DNA of 64,000 nt from TMED27 sp964350695 (GCA_964350695.1 CAYGKM010000005.1:62001-126000), one strand, 5' to 3'. Counted from the stretch's first letter, positions 25,477 through 34,644 are shown. Numbers and translations are program-made. Notes: generated by a model not told the origin, from the letters alone.

Positions 25477-26370
25477 TTATTCAGCCGCCTCTTCTTGCCC
25501 GCCGCTGATTTCAGCGATGCAGTCCAATATCCCCTGCCCCAGCTCTACGTGGTTGTTGCTGACCAGTTTTTTGCCGAGTTTGGGGCTGTAAACATAAGGT
25601 GTCATCACATAGTGACCGGCCATTTTTTCATTGCCGAACTTAACTTCGGGTTTGTTGGGTAGCATCTCGGAAATCATGCGCATGATATCAATGATCTTCA
25701 TGCGCTCGTTGCCAGTCAGGATCATGTGCGCGTTCTTATATTGGTCATCAAGGATATCGACAGATAGGCGGGCCGCGTCAGAAATGTGAATATATTCACG
25801 CATGGCGTTTTCATCGCCGTTATAAACGATCTCGCCTTTTTCAATACCAGTTTTAATCAGTTTGAAGATACCATTGGTTGGCCCTGCATTGCGGCCATAA
25901 AGCGAGCCATATCTGAGGATTGTGTAGGGCACATCAAAAACATCGGCGTAGGTTTCGATCATGTTTTCGCAGGCTTGTTTGCTGACGCGGTAGAATGAGC
26001 CGCGATCTGAATACACGTACACCGTGCTGGCGAAGACGAAGCGTTTGATGCCATGCTCGCGCGCGGCTTCGAGGGCGTTAGTCGTGCCGATGATATTTAT
26101 ATGCGCAACATCAAGAGGCTTTGTGCGCGCTTCTTCGATATCGGCGATCCCTGCGAGGTGGTAAATGTAATCGCATCCCTTTACGGCATCTTTGACCGCC
26201 TCAAGGTCTGTGATGTCGCCGATGACTATTTCTTGATCTGCACTTAAATGCGGAGACGGTTCTTGATCAAAGAGGCGAACCTTATAGCCTGCTTCGGTAA
26301 GGGCTTCGGCTGTATAGCGGCCCAAAAAGCCGCTGCCACCTGTGAGGAGAACTGTTTCTTGCTTATCCAT
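25477..26370 (-). CDS. NAD-dependent epimerase/dehydratase
   Basis: This 297-residue extended SDR has the NAD loop LTGGSGFLGRYTAEAL, an acidic adenosine-ribose region, VFASTVYVYSDRGSFYRVSK with the catalytic Tyr-x3-Lys (YRVSK) and a sugar-epimerase-type RYGSLYGRNAG. The start at 26370 overlaps the dehydrogenase upstream by 8 bases; the longer frame beginning at 26397 would overlap more and has no advantage. It follows directly on the 26363-30160 set and may modify the sugar made there or feed the methyltransferase after it. The substrate cannot be read from sequence. Confidence 0.8.
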   Translation of the reverse strand: MDKQETVLLTGGSGFLGRYTAEALTEAGYKVRLFDQEPSPHLSADQEIVIGDITDLEAVKDAVKGCDYIYHLAGIADIEEARTKPLDVAHINIIGTTNALEAAREHGIKRFVFASTVYVYSDRGSFYRVSKQACENMIETYADVFDVPYTILRYGSLYGRNAGPTNGIFKLIKTGIEKGEIVYNGDENAMREYIHISDAARLSVDILDDQYKNAHMILTGNERMKIIDIMRMISEMLPNKPEVKFGNEKMAGHYVMTPYVYSPKLGKKLVSNNHVELGQGILDCIAEISGGQEEAAE

Positions 26371-27304
26371 GCGCCGCGTCCTTATGGTTTGGAACAAGAG
26401 AAGCCAGCAGGTTTTCTGCGGCTAGGGCTTCTTGTTCGGCTCTGGCTTCGGCGGCATATGAGCCTACATGCGCGGCCAGAACGATGTTATCTAGCTCTTT
26501 GAGCTTGCCAGTATATGGCTCTTCTTCATAGACGTCCAATGCGGCGGCGGCGAGGTGCCCGCTTTTTAAGGCGTCATAAAGGGCGTCTTCTTCAACGAGG
26601 CCGCCTCTTGAGGCGTTGATCAGGATTGCGCCTTTTTTCATTTGCGCGAGGGTCTTTGCGTTGATGATATGGTGGTTATCATCATTATATGGGATGTGAA
26701 GGCTTATGATGTCTGCTGATTCGATGACATCTTTAAATGTTCCGATGCGGGTTTTATCGCCTGCACTTTCGGGGGCCATGTGGTCGAAGGCTATCACTTC
26801 CGCGCCAAAAGCCTTGGCGTAGGCGGCGACTTTTTTACCGATCCGGCCATAGCCGATCAGGCCAAGTGTACGTGCGCCTAGAAGCCCGCCCATGGGGCGA
26901 ACCCATTGCCCATTGCGGATGGCGCGGTCTTGGTTTGGCACACCGCGCAGGCAATCTAGGATGAGGCCGATGGTTAGCTCCGCCACCGCGCGGGTCGGGG
27001 CATCGGGGGTGTTCGTGACGACGATTTTGTTTTCTTCCGCCGCATTCAGATCGACGCTGTCCATGCCGATGCCGCAGCGGGCGATTGCGGAGAGATTTTG
27101 CGCGCCTTCGAGCACTGCGCGGGTTAGAGGTTCAACCCCTGCGATCAGGCCGATCACGTCGGGCGTAATCAGCTCTTTGGCTTCGTCTTCTGTAAGGCGG
27201 CGTTTGTGCGGGTTGAGCATGATTTCAAACCCTGCGGCTTCCAGTGCGCGGATCGCCGGAATATCGGTGTTGAAGCTCGAAGTGGTGATCAGGATTTTTT
27301 TCAC
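26363..27304 (-). CDS. D-2-hydroxyacid dehydrogenase (phosphoglycerate dehydrogenase-like)
   Basis: This 313-residue NAD-dependent dehydrogenase of the SerA family has the Rossmann loop GLIGYGRIGKKVAAYAKAFG, the catalytic Arg in INASRGGLVEEDAL, the Glu in a later conserved position and the catalytic His in VLAAHVGSYAAEAR. It has the short form (no ACT or ASB domain). Its place among a KdsB-like cytidylyltransferase, a pyruvate aldolase and a HAD phosphatase suggests a biosynthetic 2-keto/2-hydroxy acid step rather than serine synthesis. It overlaps the cytidylyltransferase stop by 4 bases. The function beyond family level is not known. Confidence 0.8.
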   Translation of the reverse strand: MKKILITTSSFNTDIPAIRALEAAGFEIMLNPHKRRLTEDEAKELITPDVIGLIAGVEPLTRAVLEGAQNLSAIARCGIGMDSVDLNAAEENKIVVTNTPDAPTRAVAELTIGLILDCLRGVPNQDRAIRNGQWVRPMGGLLGARTLGLIGYGRIGKKVAAYAKAFGAEVIAFDHMAPESAGDKTRIGTFKDVIESADIISLHIPYNDDNHHIINAKTLAQMKKGAILINASRGGLVEEDALYDALKSGHLAAAALDVYEEEPYTGKLKELDNIVLAAHVGSYAAEARAEQEALAAENLLASLVPNHKDAAHG

Positions 27305-28098
27305 GCGGCTGAAGCCTTTGCTGTTTCAAGATATTGGCCAACGAGGGCATCGCTTTCCATCATGCTTTCTGCGTGGGCTCGATCTTCGGGGGTGTCGACG
27401 CTGACGGCGATATCATGGGTGAATGCCATTTTGACGGGGTGGCCGTTTTCGATGCAGCGGTTGAGGTCAACGGATTCGGCAATTTCAAGCGGACTGGGAG
27501 GCGTGGCGTTGAATTTCAGCAAATATTCACGTGTAAAGGGAATAACGCAGATTTGCTTCAGCCACGGACCTTCGGGTTTGTCGCGTTTTGTTGTGGGAAT
27601 AGGTTCGCGGGACATGTAAATGGCGCGGCCTTGAAGGTCTACAACGACTTTGATTTCATTAGGGTCTTCGAAGTTTTCTTTTGTCTCGATTGCACCCATA
27701 AGGCAGGCAACGCCTGTGCCGTTGGCTTGATCGTCTTTGAGGGCTTTCACGGCGGTGTCGATTTGACCGGGCGTTGTGAACGGCTCATCGCCCTGCACCA
27801 TCACCACCATGTCAATTTGTTTACCTGTCATTTCTTCGATCTTCAGCATGGCTTCGGCGCAGCGATCAGAACAGCGCTCATGCGTATCAGCGGTCATAAC
27901 GGCCTTGCCGCCGATGGATTCGATGTAGGTTTTAATTTCTTCGTCACATGTCGCGACCCAGCAATCGGAAAGTGTTTCCGCCATTGCGGTGCGAAGGTAT
28001 ACGTGGCCGACCATTGGCACACCTTTTATCGGCGCGAGCGGTTTGCCCGGATAGCGAGATGAGCCCATGCGGGCGGGGATGATGGCGACGATGTTCAT
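27301..28098 (-). CDS. KdsB-like CMP-acid sugar cytidylyltransferase
   Basis: This 265-residue nucleotidyltransferase is closest in pattern to CMP-Kdo synthetase (KdsB): N-terminal loop IPARMGSSRYPGKPLAPI, MVQGDEPF and the C-terminal VDTPEDRAHAE are kept. The KdsB substrate segment, usually H-x-S-G-T-D/E-R, reads THERCSDRCAEA, so the acid sugar it activates may not be Kdo. It lies 3 bp after an HpcH/HpaI aldolase gene and overlaps the dehydrogenase by 4 bases. Real housekeeping kdsB would normally stand elsewhere. This copy is inferred to serve an unknown 2-keto acid sugar. Confidence 0.8.
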   Translation of the reverse strand: MNIVAIIPARMGSSRYPGKPLAPIKGVPMVGHVYLRTAMAETLSDCWVATCDEEIKTYIESIGGKAVMTADTHERCSDRCAEAMLKIEEMTGKQIDMVVMVQGDEPFTTPGQIDTAVKALKDDQANGTGVACLMGAIETKENFEDPNEIKVVVDLQGRAIYMSREPIPTTKRDKPEGPWLKQICVIPFTREYLLKFNATPPSPLEIAESVDLNRCIENGHPVKMAFTHDIAVSVDTPEDRAHAESMMESDALVGQYLETAKASAA

Positions 28099-28101
28099 GT
28101 T

Positions 28102-28866
28102 TTAAGCACCTTTTGCTGCTGTAATGCCTGATCTACATACATTATCGAGGATTCTTGTGTCAATGCTGTAGGCGATGAATGTGAAGCCTTGTTTTATGCG
28201 TTCTACGAGCTGTTTTTCATCGGCTTCAACAACATGAAGCCCCCCTGCTTTGCCGAGTTTTTTGCCGACCTCATAAACCTTGGCCATTGCGGCTTGCACA
28301 TCGGGGTGATCTGTTTGCCCTGTAAGGCCCATGGAAGCCGAGAGATCATATGGTCCGAGGAAGTATCCATCCACGCCTTCGACGCTCAGGATCTCTTCGA
28401 GGTTATTGACGGCATCAATGTGTTCGATTTGGGCGATGCAGACGGTGTCCTCCTGCTTTTTATACGCATCAAATGCGCCCGGCGCGCCGTATTGCTGGCC
28501 TCGGGCAAGGCCGACACCGCGCGTGCCTTTTGGCGGATAATAGAGAGCGTTTACGGCAGCCTTCATGTCTTCGGCGGTTCTGACCATCGGCACGATAATG
28601 CCTTTCGCACCGCTATCCATGACGCGTTTAATAAGGTTTTCATCGTTATTGGTGATGCGGACCAAAGCTTCCGAGCCGCCGATTTCGATGGCGCGGATCA
28701 GGTTTTCCGCTGTGCGGAGGTCTATGGCGGTGTGTTCGACGTCTACGCAGACCCAATCAAACCCTGCGCGCGCCATAATTTCAGCCGAGGCTTCATGGCC
28801 GATCATAACCCATCCACCAATCGCTAGCTCATTATTGGTCAGTTTTTGTTTTAGTGTCTTTATCAT
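28102..28866 (-). CDS. HpcH/HpaI family aldolase
   Basis: This 254-residue class II (metal-dependent) pyruvate aldolase is related to HpaI and 2-keto-3-deoxy-rhamnonate aldolase. The catalytic His (DVEHTAID), the pyruvate-binding Arg (LVRITNNDENLI) and the metal ligands Glu (AQIEHIDAVNN) and Asp (GPYDLSASMG) are present. Members of this family join or split pyruvate and an aldehyde. Beside a CMP-activating enzyme, synthesis of a 3-deoxy-2-ulosonic acid from pyruvate is an attractive role. It is coupled by a 4-base overlap to the lactonase-like gene. Direction and substrate are inference. Confidence 0.85.
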   Translation of the reverse strand: MIKTLKQKLTNNELAIGGWVMIGHEASAEIMARAGFDWVCVDVEHTAIDLRTAENLIRAIEIGGSEALVRITNNDENLIKRVMDSGAKGIIVPMVRTAEDMKAAVNALYYPPKGTRGVGLARGQQYGAPGAFDAYKKQEDTVCIAQIEHIDAVNNLEEILSVEGVDGYFLGPYDLSASMGLTGQTDHPDVQAAMAKVYEVGKKLGKAGGLHVVEADEKQLVERIKQGFTFIAYSIDTRILDNVCRSGITAAKGA

Positions 28867-29519
28867 TGCATCCCTTTCAGGCTGTAGATTTTCAGTTTTG
28901 GCCCTGCTACGCGGATCAGGTTTGCGAGGGGCGTATCAATGTGCTCCCCGTTTAAAATTTCATGTAATAGAGTGGCCTTTTCTCGCGAGTTTATCAAGAG
29001 AATGAGAACGCCGGAATTTACGAGGGTTTTAAGTGTGAGTGATACGCGCTGTGTTGGCTCTAAAGGTGCGACGCCTTGAATGACGGGATCGTCATGGAGC
29101 CCTATGGGTTGATTGGGGAAAAGCGATGCTATATGTGCGTCTTCGCCCATGCCGATTACGGTTATTGCGTTATGAAACTCTAATTTTTGATAGGCTTCGG
29201 GAACCGATTGCTGCTGGTCATTCCACATCGGCAGACCTTTGCCGTCAAATATTTCGTGGATTTGGCGGATGTTGCTGTGTTCTGAGTTTGTGGGGACGCA
29301 GCGTTCATCGCTTGTGGAGAGCGTTATTTTTGCCCAAGGTAGGGCCGTTTTAGCCAAGGTGTACATGAGGGGTTTGGGGCTTCTGCCGCCGGGGAGCAGC
29401 AGGGTTGCACTGTGATTTAGGGCAATATCATCTCGGATTTGTTTGATGATACGTTCGCTCAGGGCTTGTGTTTGCTCTTCTAACGTCGCGAATGTGAGTA
29501 TTTCCGGGGCGAAGCTCAT
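28863..29519 (-). CDS. 6-phosphogluconolactonase-like protein
   Basis: This 218-residue protein belongs to the glucosamine-6-phosphate isomerase/6-phosphogluconolactonase fold. The family blocks LLPGGRSPKPLMYTLA, LSTSDERCVP and VIGMGEDAHIASLFP are all recognisable, the last being the lactonase signature with Ala in place of Gly. As a lone member of the pentose-phosphate pathway inside a glycan operon it is unlikely to be housekeeping. It may open a sugar lactone or handle a phosphorylated sugar for the neighbouring aldolase and cytidylyltransferase. It is coupled on both sides by 4-base overlaps. Confidence 0.78.
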   Translation of the reverse strand: MSFAPEILTFATLEEQTQALSERIIKQIRDDIALNHSATLLLPGGRSPKPLMYTLAKTALPWAKITLSTSDERCVPTNSEHSNIRQIHEIFDGKGLPMWNDQQQSVPEAYQKLEFHNAITVIGMGEDAHIASLFPNQPIGLHDDPVIQGVAPLEPTQRVSLTLKTLVNSGVLILLINSREKATLLHEILNGEHIDTPLANLIRVAGPKLKIYSLKGMQ

Positions 29520-30160
29520 AGCTGTTTTATTGCGCTTTCCAAAGTGGTGAGGTCTTCAATAATCTTAGTGCCTTGCGGGAATGGCGGCTCTCTGTCTTCA
29601 AGTTTTCGGCCTATGAAATGCGTGTGTGTTACTTGTGCGGCTTCAAAATCGCTCATGGCATCGCCAATCATAACGGCTTGATCGGGCTTTAAATTCAAAT
29701 CATCGAGAATGTTTTGAATATGGACGGCTTTTTTCACGGGCGCGCCGAATATGCCTTTGAAGTAATGGGCCATGCCCCGCTGCTGGACGATGCGAAGCAA
29801 TTCTTCTACGGGTGTGGCAGAGGCCATATAGAGCGGGATTTGGTCGGCGTAGCTTTCCAGAAACGCTTTTGCGCCGTTTACCCAAGGGGAATCGATAACG
29901 CGCTGTTCCACGAGGTTTGAGAATTCTTGCGCGCGCTCCTGCAGGCGCTGCTCAGTCAGGGATTTACCGAGAATTTGGGTTTCGTAGTATTTGATTTTAT
30001 CGTGGCGCGTTACGCCGCCATGGGCGTTGTGATAAGCCAGAACTTTATCTTGAATATCCTGATTTTCATTGGCATAGAGGCCGACAAAGGCTTCGCCTTT
30101 TACGTTTACGGATTCGACGAGCACGCCATCGAAATCAAAGATGATGGTTTTTATGTTCAT
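29516..30160 (-). CDS. HAD family phosphatase
   Basis: This 214-residue haloacid-dehalogenase hydrolase has motif I FDFDGVLVESVN (nucleophile Asp), a Thr/Ser motif II in YMASATPVEELL, a Lys in motif III (PVKKAVHIQNIL) and motif IV MIGDAMSDFEAA. The helical cap is of the beta-phosphoglucomutase type. In acid-sugar pathways such phosphatases remove a phosphate before CMP activation, as KdsC does for Kdo-8-phosphate. Being next to the lactonase-like and aldolase genes, it is a good candidate for that step. It overlaps the ABC exporter stop by 4 bases. Confidence 0.82.
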   Translation of the reverse strand: MNIKTIIFDFDGVLVESVNVKGEAFVGLYANENQDIQDKVLAYHNAHGGVTRHDKIKYYETQILGKSLTEQRLQERAQEFSNLVEQRVIDSPWVNGAKAFLESYADQIPLYMASATPVEELLRIVQQRGMAHYFKGIFGAPVKKAVHIQNILDDLNLKPDQAVMIGDAMSDFEAAQVTHTHFIGRKLEDREPPFPQGTKIIEDLTTLESAIKQL

Positions 30161-31869
30161 TTTGGCCTGTACGTGTTGGATATTTGCCCCTGATTTAGCT
30201 CATAAGTTACTTGAGCATAATCCTGTACTGCGCTGTTATGGCTTATTAAAATTACGATCATATCCTTTGCGAGACTTTGAAGTGTCTTGAGCAAAACAAT
30301 TTCCGTTTCAGGATCGAGAGCGCTTGTCGCCTCATCCAGAAGCAGGATTTGCGGTTTATGCAGGAGCGCTCTTGCGATGGCAATGCGTTGACGCTGTCCG
30401 CCGGAAAGCCTGCGACCGCCCTCGCCCGCCGAAGTGTGCAGTTTTTCGGGCATATCATTGACGAAGTCTTTTGCGCCGGCGGCCTCTAGGGCTTTCCATA
30501 CGTCGTCTTGGTTATAACCATCTCTGCCCATAAGGATGTTTTCAAGAATGGATTCGTTGAATAGAAAGACCTCCTGCGGGACGAAACCTAAACAGGCCCG
30601 CCATGATTTTAAATCCAGCTTTTGAATGTTACTGCCGTTTACGTTTACCGCGCCATCATCAGCGGTATAAAAACCGCTCAATAGATCGAGAATGGTGGTT
30701 TTGCCGGAACCCGAAGGGCCAATAAGTGATGTGAAGGTCTTTGGTTCAAATTGTACATTAATCCCTTTAAGGATCGGGCTGTCATCATGGGCGAAGTGTA
30801 CGTCTTTTAAATCTATGGTTTTGATTGTTTTTGGCGGCTTTCCTGTCCCTTGCCAATCTTCAGCCTGACTTTCGGCTTTATCAATCGTGCCCATAAGTGA
30901 CCAGAGAGAGGCTTCTTGCATGCTCAGGCGCTGGTATTCCCCTTGAACCATATTCATGCTACCGAGCAGGCGTATGAAAATCACGCTCATCAGCGCGAGT
31001 TGGCTTGTGTCCAGATTGCCATATGTGATTGCGCCGTAAAGTCCGAGTACGGCGGTCAAGACCATGAGGGGTTCATGGAAGATGCGCATCGATTGCGTGG
31101 AGATAAGCTGTGAAGCCTGTGCGTCTTCAAGGCCCTTTGAGTGACTGAAAAGCAGGGAAAGGAATTTCTTTTCGAGTGCCATAGCGCGGAGGGCTTTGAT
31201 CCCTTGCAGCATATCGGCCATATGGGTGAGCATTTTCTTGGAAAGCGCGGCTTGGCTTTTTGCAGCAGCGCGGGCAATGCGCACCAAGAACCATAAAGTT
31301 CCTGCGAGTACCAGTCCTATAAAGGCGGCGCCGAGGAAAAGTTTCCATGACAGGAAGATCGCGCCCAGAGCGTAGACGCTGAATTGCACGAATGATGAAA
31401 GCAGCCGCGCCAAAGAGATGAAGGCCATGGAGGAATTGAAAGTCTCCAACACTACGGCGTTCAGGCTTACCCCTAAAGTGTGATGAACGAAGAACCCCCA
31501 TTTAGCCTCGACGAGCGATGAGAGCAGGCGGCGGCGCAGATCTGCGGAAATTTTAGCGACGGTCTTGCTGACTTTTCGCATTGCGGCCCAGAGGATAAGC
31601 GCTTTTGTCGCCATCATGGCAGCGATGAATATGCCGACGCTGAAGAGGTTGAGCGGGATGTTATTGTTCACGATAAAGTCTCTGACCGTGCCTTCCGGGA
31701 TATGGTTTACGCTGGCGCTGCCCTCTAAAACGAGTTGGAAAAACGGCAAGAACGCGACAAGACCGATGGCTTCAAAAATTCCAGCAATGATGATCAGTAC
31801 CACCGCTATAAGGGTTTCCTTGCGGTAGTTTGTGAAAAAGAAGCTGAAGACTTTTAAAGGGCCGGTCAT
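30157..31869 (-). CDS. ABC exporter, fused permease and ATPase (MsbA-like)
   Basis: This 570-residue half-transporter has an N-terminal membrane domain of about six spans (residues 18-310) and a C-terminal ATPase. Walker A is GPSGSGKT (384-391), the signature is RRLSGGQRQRIAIARALL, and Walker B continues into LLLDEATSALDPETE. Such homodimeric exporters flip lipid-linked glycans or lipids across the inner membrane (MsbA, PglK). Given the surrounding glycosyltransferases, flipping a lipid-linked oligosaccharide is the best guess; no Wzx/Wzy genes are visible in the window. It overlaps genes on both sides by 4 bases. Confidence 0.88.
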   Translation of the reverse strand: MTGPLKVFSFFFTNYRKETLIAVVLIIIAGIFEAIGLVAFLPFFQLVLEGSASVNHIPEGTVRDFIVNNNIPLNLFSVGIFIAAMMATKALILWAAMRKVSKTVAKISADLRRRLLSSLVEAKWGFFVHHTLGVSLNAVVLETFNSSMAFISLARLLSSFVQFSVYALGAIFLSWKLFLGAAFIGLVLAGTLWFLVRIARAAAKSQAALSKKMLTHMADMLQGIKALRAMALEKKFLSLLFSHSKGLEDAQASQLISTQSMRIFHEPLMVLTAVLGLYGAITYGNLDTSQLALMSVIFIRLLGSMNMVQGEYQRLSMQEASLWSLMGTIDKAESQAEDWQGTGKPPKTIKTIDLKDVHFAHDDSPILKGINVQFEPKTFTSLIGPSGSGKTTILDLLSGFYTADDGAVNVNGSNIQKLDLKSWRACLGFVPQEVFLFNESILENILMGRDGYNQDDVWKALEAAGAKDFVNDMPEKLHTSAGEGGRRLSGGQRQRIAIARALLHKPQILLLDEATSALDPETEIVLLKTLQSLAKDMIVILISHNSAVQDYAQVTYELNQGQISNTYRPK

Positions 31870-32651
31870 TTGTTAAGGAGCTTTTGTAAAAACAGGATAA
31901 GGCTATGGGGCGCGGATTCAATCAGAACGCAACGCAAACCAGTATATTGTGCCTGCATGCGTTTGAACAGGGTTTGATTGTGAATCCATCTTGCGCGGCT
32001 TGCGTCTTTGAATTGTTGGTATTTTTTGCGGCTGCTTATGGCGTTTGCGCTGATCTTTCTTTGGATCAGCGGCTCTTTAATCATGGTCAGATGCCCGCGT
32101 TTGGCAAAGCGCATCCAAAGCTCCATATCCTGAGAGGTAATGAAGCTCTCGTCATAGCCGCCGAGTTCTTTTGCGGTTTGCGCGCTCATCATGGCTGTAC
32201 TATGCGGGAACGGAGTCTGGCGGAAAGTGATATCACCAATTTCGAAGTCGTCATGAAAGCCCCAAACGCCTTTTGATCCGTCTTCATACAGGTCATTCGC
32301 ATTGGCACCGCACAGGACATAGCCGCCCTGCTCCATGCGCTCTATCTGTTTTTCCAAACGCGAGGGGTAGGAAATATCGTCAGCATCTTGGCGGGCGATG
32401 TATTTGCTGGTTGCGCGCGCAAGGCCGATATTAAGCGCCTTGGTCAGGCCTGTGTTTTCTTGATTGATGAGGATTACGCGATCATCCTGCGCGGCAAAGC
32501 CTTCGAGAATGACTTTTGTATAATCGGTAGAACCATCATTGATGATGATGAATTCAAAATCGATGAAGGTTTGATCGAGGATGCTTTGCACGGCTGCGGC
32601 AACATCATCTTGCGCGTTATAGGCAGACATCAACACGGTTATGAGCGGCAT
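31866..32651 (-). CDS. Glycosyltransferase family 2
   Basis: This 261-residue inverting GT-A glycosyltransferase starts PLITVLMSAYNAQDDV, with the nucleotide-binding NDGSTDYTK and the metal-binding motif in ARQDADDISYPSRLEKQIE. The region ANDLYEDGSKGVWG and the acceptor-side block FPHSTAMMSAQTAKELGGYD are typical of GT2 proteins that build O-antigen or capsule. The start at 32651 lies 8 bp after the methyltransferase stop; an in-frame extension upstream would overlap that gene and is rejected. No membrane segment is present. Confidence 0.87.
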   Translation of the reverse strand: MPLITVLMSAYNAQDDVAAAVQSILDQTFIDFEFIIINDGSTDYTKVILEGFAAQDDRVILINQENTGLTKALNIGLARATSKYIARQDADDISYPSRLEKQIERMEQGGYVLCGANANDLYEDGSKGVWGFHDDFEIGDITFRQTPFPHSTAMMSAQTAKELGGYDESFITSQDMELWMRFAKRGHLTMIKEPLIQRKISANAISSRKKYQQFKDASRARWIHNQTLFKRMQAQYTGLRCVLIESAPHSLILFLQKLLNK

Positions 32652-32659
32652 AAAATCTC

Positions 32660-33505
32660 TTATTTTTTGGTTGCTATGACATAGGCGCGGGCATCGCGGG
32701 ATCGCAAGACCTGTTTGTCGTAGCCCCATTTAACGCAGCCCTCATCAACGGCCTTTACGATGCCGGGGAAAAGATCTTCGTTATAATCATCAAACACAAT
32801 GACATCGCTTGGCTCTTGCGCATTTACGACAGTGCCGAATTCCATCATCACATCATCAAATGTATGGGCGCCATCAAGGAAGGCGAAGTTTACACGGCCA
32901 AGGGCGGTGCGTGATAGGCCAATGCGGCTGTCGTTTTCGATGAAGATGATGTGTTGATCGGCAAGGCCTTTCCATGGTGACAGCAGCTCTTGGCGGGTTT
33001 TTGGCCCTTCGAAATCGTCGATGCAGTTCCAATACATTTTGGTTGTGTGCGGCAGGAGATCGAAGGTTATGATTTTGCCGAAACGCTTTGCAGTCTTTAA
33101 AGCCTTGGCCATCACGGTGGCGGAAAATCCTCTGGCTGTGCCTGTTTCGAGAATTGTAACGCTTTGGTCTGCTTTTGTGTTTTCGAGATATTTGGACAGC
33201 GCGGAATAAAGCACGCGGCCATGTTGGTAACACAGGTTTGAATCTTTAATCACGATTTGAGTGTGGAGCGCCAAGTCGTTGAGCCATTTTGTATCGACTT
33301 TGTGACCGCTTTGTTTTTCGTATGCGTCGATTTCAGGATATTCTTGCGCTTTGGCTTCTTCCCAAAGCTCGGTGTAGCGTTCTTTACTGGCGCGAGGTGC
33401 GCGACCGAACGGGAAATCATGCCAGTAATCCATGGCCCATATATCGGCGGCTTTTTGGGCTTTACGGGCGACCTTGTTGCTGAAATGGACGATTTTTGAA
33501 TTCAT
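32660..33505 (-). CDS. Class I SAM-dependent methyltransferase
   Basis: This 281-residue protein has a SAM-binding motif VTILETGTARGFSATVMAKAL, an acidic residue in IITFDLLPH and the later FAFLDGAHTFDDVMMEF with VIVFDDY, a pattern of the methyltransferase_24 / CmcI-like type. The N-terminal 100 residues are mostly helical and carry no known domain. Between two glycosyltransferase genes it is likely to methylate a glycan residue or lipid-linked intermediate. It overlaps the GT4 gene stop by 4 bases. Confidence 0.75.
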   Translation of the reverse strand: MNSKIVHFSNKVARKAQKAADIWAMDYWHDFPFGRAPRASKERYTELWEEAKAQEYPEIDAYEKQSGHKVDTKWLNDLALHTQIVIKDSNLCYQHGRVLYSALSKYLENTKADQSVTILETGTARGFSATVMAKALKTAKRFGKIITFDLLPHTTKMYWNCIDDFEGPKTRQELLSPWKGLADQHIIFIENDSRIGLSRTALGRVNFAFLDGAHTFDDVMMEFGTVVNAQEPSDVIVFDDYNEDLFPGIVKAVDEGCVKWGYDKQVLRSRDARAYVIATKK

Positions 33506-34644
33506 GATGCGCTCCTGAAAATTTCAAGCCACGCTAATTCTTTGTCTATAAGCTTGTCAAGCTTGTGCGTAGACAGAATGTGCGCTCTTGCGGCTTTGCC
33601 GAGGGCTTTACGGGTGGTTTCATCCTCCATGAGTACTTTTATGGCGGCGAGGAGCGCATCAGGCTCAGACTGAACCAGAAGGCCGTTTTGGCCATATGTG
33701 ATGACGGACTGGATGCCGGAGACATCGGCGCCAATGACGGCGGCTTCGCAGGACATGCCTTCCAGCAAGGTTTTCGGGTTGCCTTCATAGTGGGATGGTA
33801 GCACGAATACAGGATAGAGACTGTAGACTTCAGGGAGTTGGTCATTGGGCGCTGCGCCTTTGAAGTTTACTTTGACCGATAGATCCTTTGCTATTTCGGC
33901 GAGGGCGGCTTTTTCTTCTCCTTCGCCGTAAAGATCGAGGGTGTATTTCGTATCTTTTAGAGCGTTCAGCAGCAGCGGGATGTTTTTTTGCGCGGAGAGC
34001 CTGCCGACAAACAGGATGTGATTTGCTTTTTGTTTTAGTTTTTGCGGCGAAAACAGATCGGTGTCGATCCAATTCGGATGCACAAACACCTTGCCCTCAG
34101 GTTGTTTGAAGACTTTCTCGACGATGGCTTTGTCTTCGGCTGTGGCGACATTGATTCTATCGGCGGCGGCATATGTGATTCTGGAGAGCATCCAGATGAA
34201 TTTTTGACGCAGCCAGCTCTGGTCTTGACGGCGCGAGAAGTCATAAAGCTCGAAGCCGCATCTGACAGTGAGCGGAACGCGGGTGATAAAGTTGGCAAGG
34301 ACGCCGACCCACGCCCCCCAGATTTGATTTGTTTTCAAGATATCCGAAGCGGCGATTTTATCGCGCAGCGCAAAGGGCGCAAGTAAGGAGCATAGAGCGC
34401 GCAAGGCTCTGTTTTTGGGTCGCGGTATATGATTGTAAATTGAGATGGTTTTGATTTGGGGGCTGAGTTTTTTGACCAAATCGGCTTCTTCTTCGCCGCC
34501 CCAGCTGAGGAATGTGATATCTACGCCGCGCTCGGACAGGGCTTGATAGAATCGCGTCTCGCGCTCAAACAACCCCTTTTCCTCCCAAGTTTTGAGGGAT
34601 ACATCCCATGTGAAAAACAGGCAGAGTTTGATTTTATCAGCCAT
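33502..34644 (-). CDS. Glycosyltransferase family 4
   Basis: This 380-residue GT-B retaining glycosyltransferase has a C-terminal nucleotide-binding half that contains HILFVGRLSAQKNIPLLLNA, YGEGEEKAAL, the acidic E-x7-E motif in HYEGNPKTLLEGMSCEA and a sugar-loop segment ending NGLLVQS. The N-terminal half begins KIKLCLFFTWDVSLKTWEEK. The ATG at 34644 overlaps the epimerase stop by 8 bases; the longer frame from 34716 would lie mostly inside the upstream gene. It probably adds one sugar to a lipid carrier in the same glycan pathway. Confidence 0.87.
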   Translation of the reverse strand: MADKIKLCLFFTWDVSLKTWEEKGLFERETRFYQALSERGVDITFLSWGGEEEADLVKKLSPQIKTISIYNHIPRPKNRALRALCSLLAPFALRDKIAASDILKTNQIWGAWVGVLANFITRVPLTVRCGFELYDFSRRQDQSWLRQKFIWMLSRITYAAADRINVATAEDKAIVEKVFKQPEGKVFVHPNWIDTDLFSPQKLKQKANHILFVGRLSAQKNIPLLLNALKDTKYTLDLYGEGEEKAALAEIAKDLSVKVNFKGAAPNDQLPEVYSLYPVFVLPSHYEGNPKTLLEGMSCEAAVIGADVSGIQSVITYGQNGLLVQSEPDALLAAIKVLMEDETTRKALGKAARAHILSTHKLDKLIDKELAWLEIFRSAS

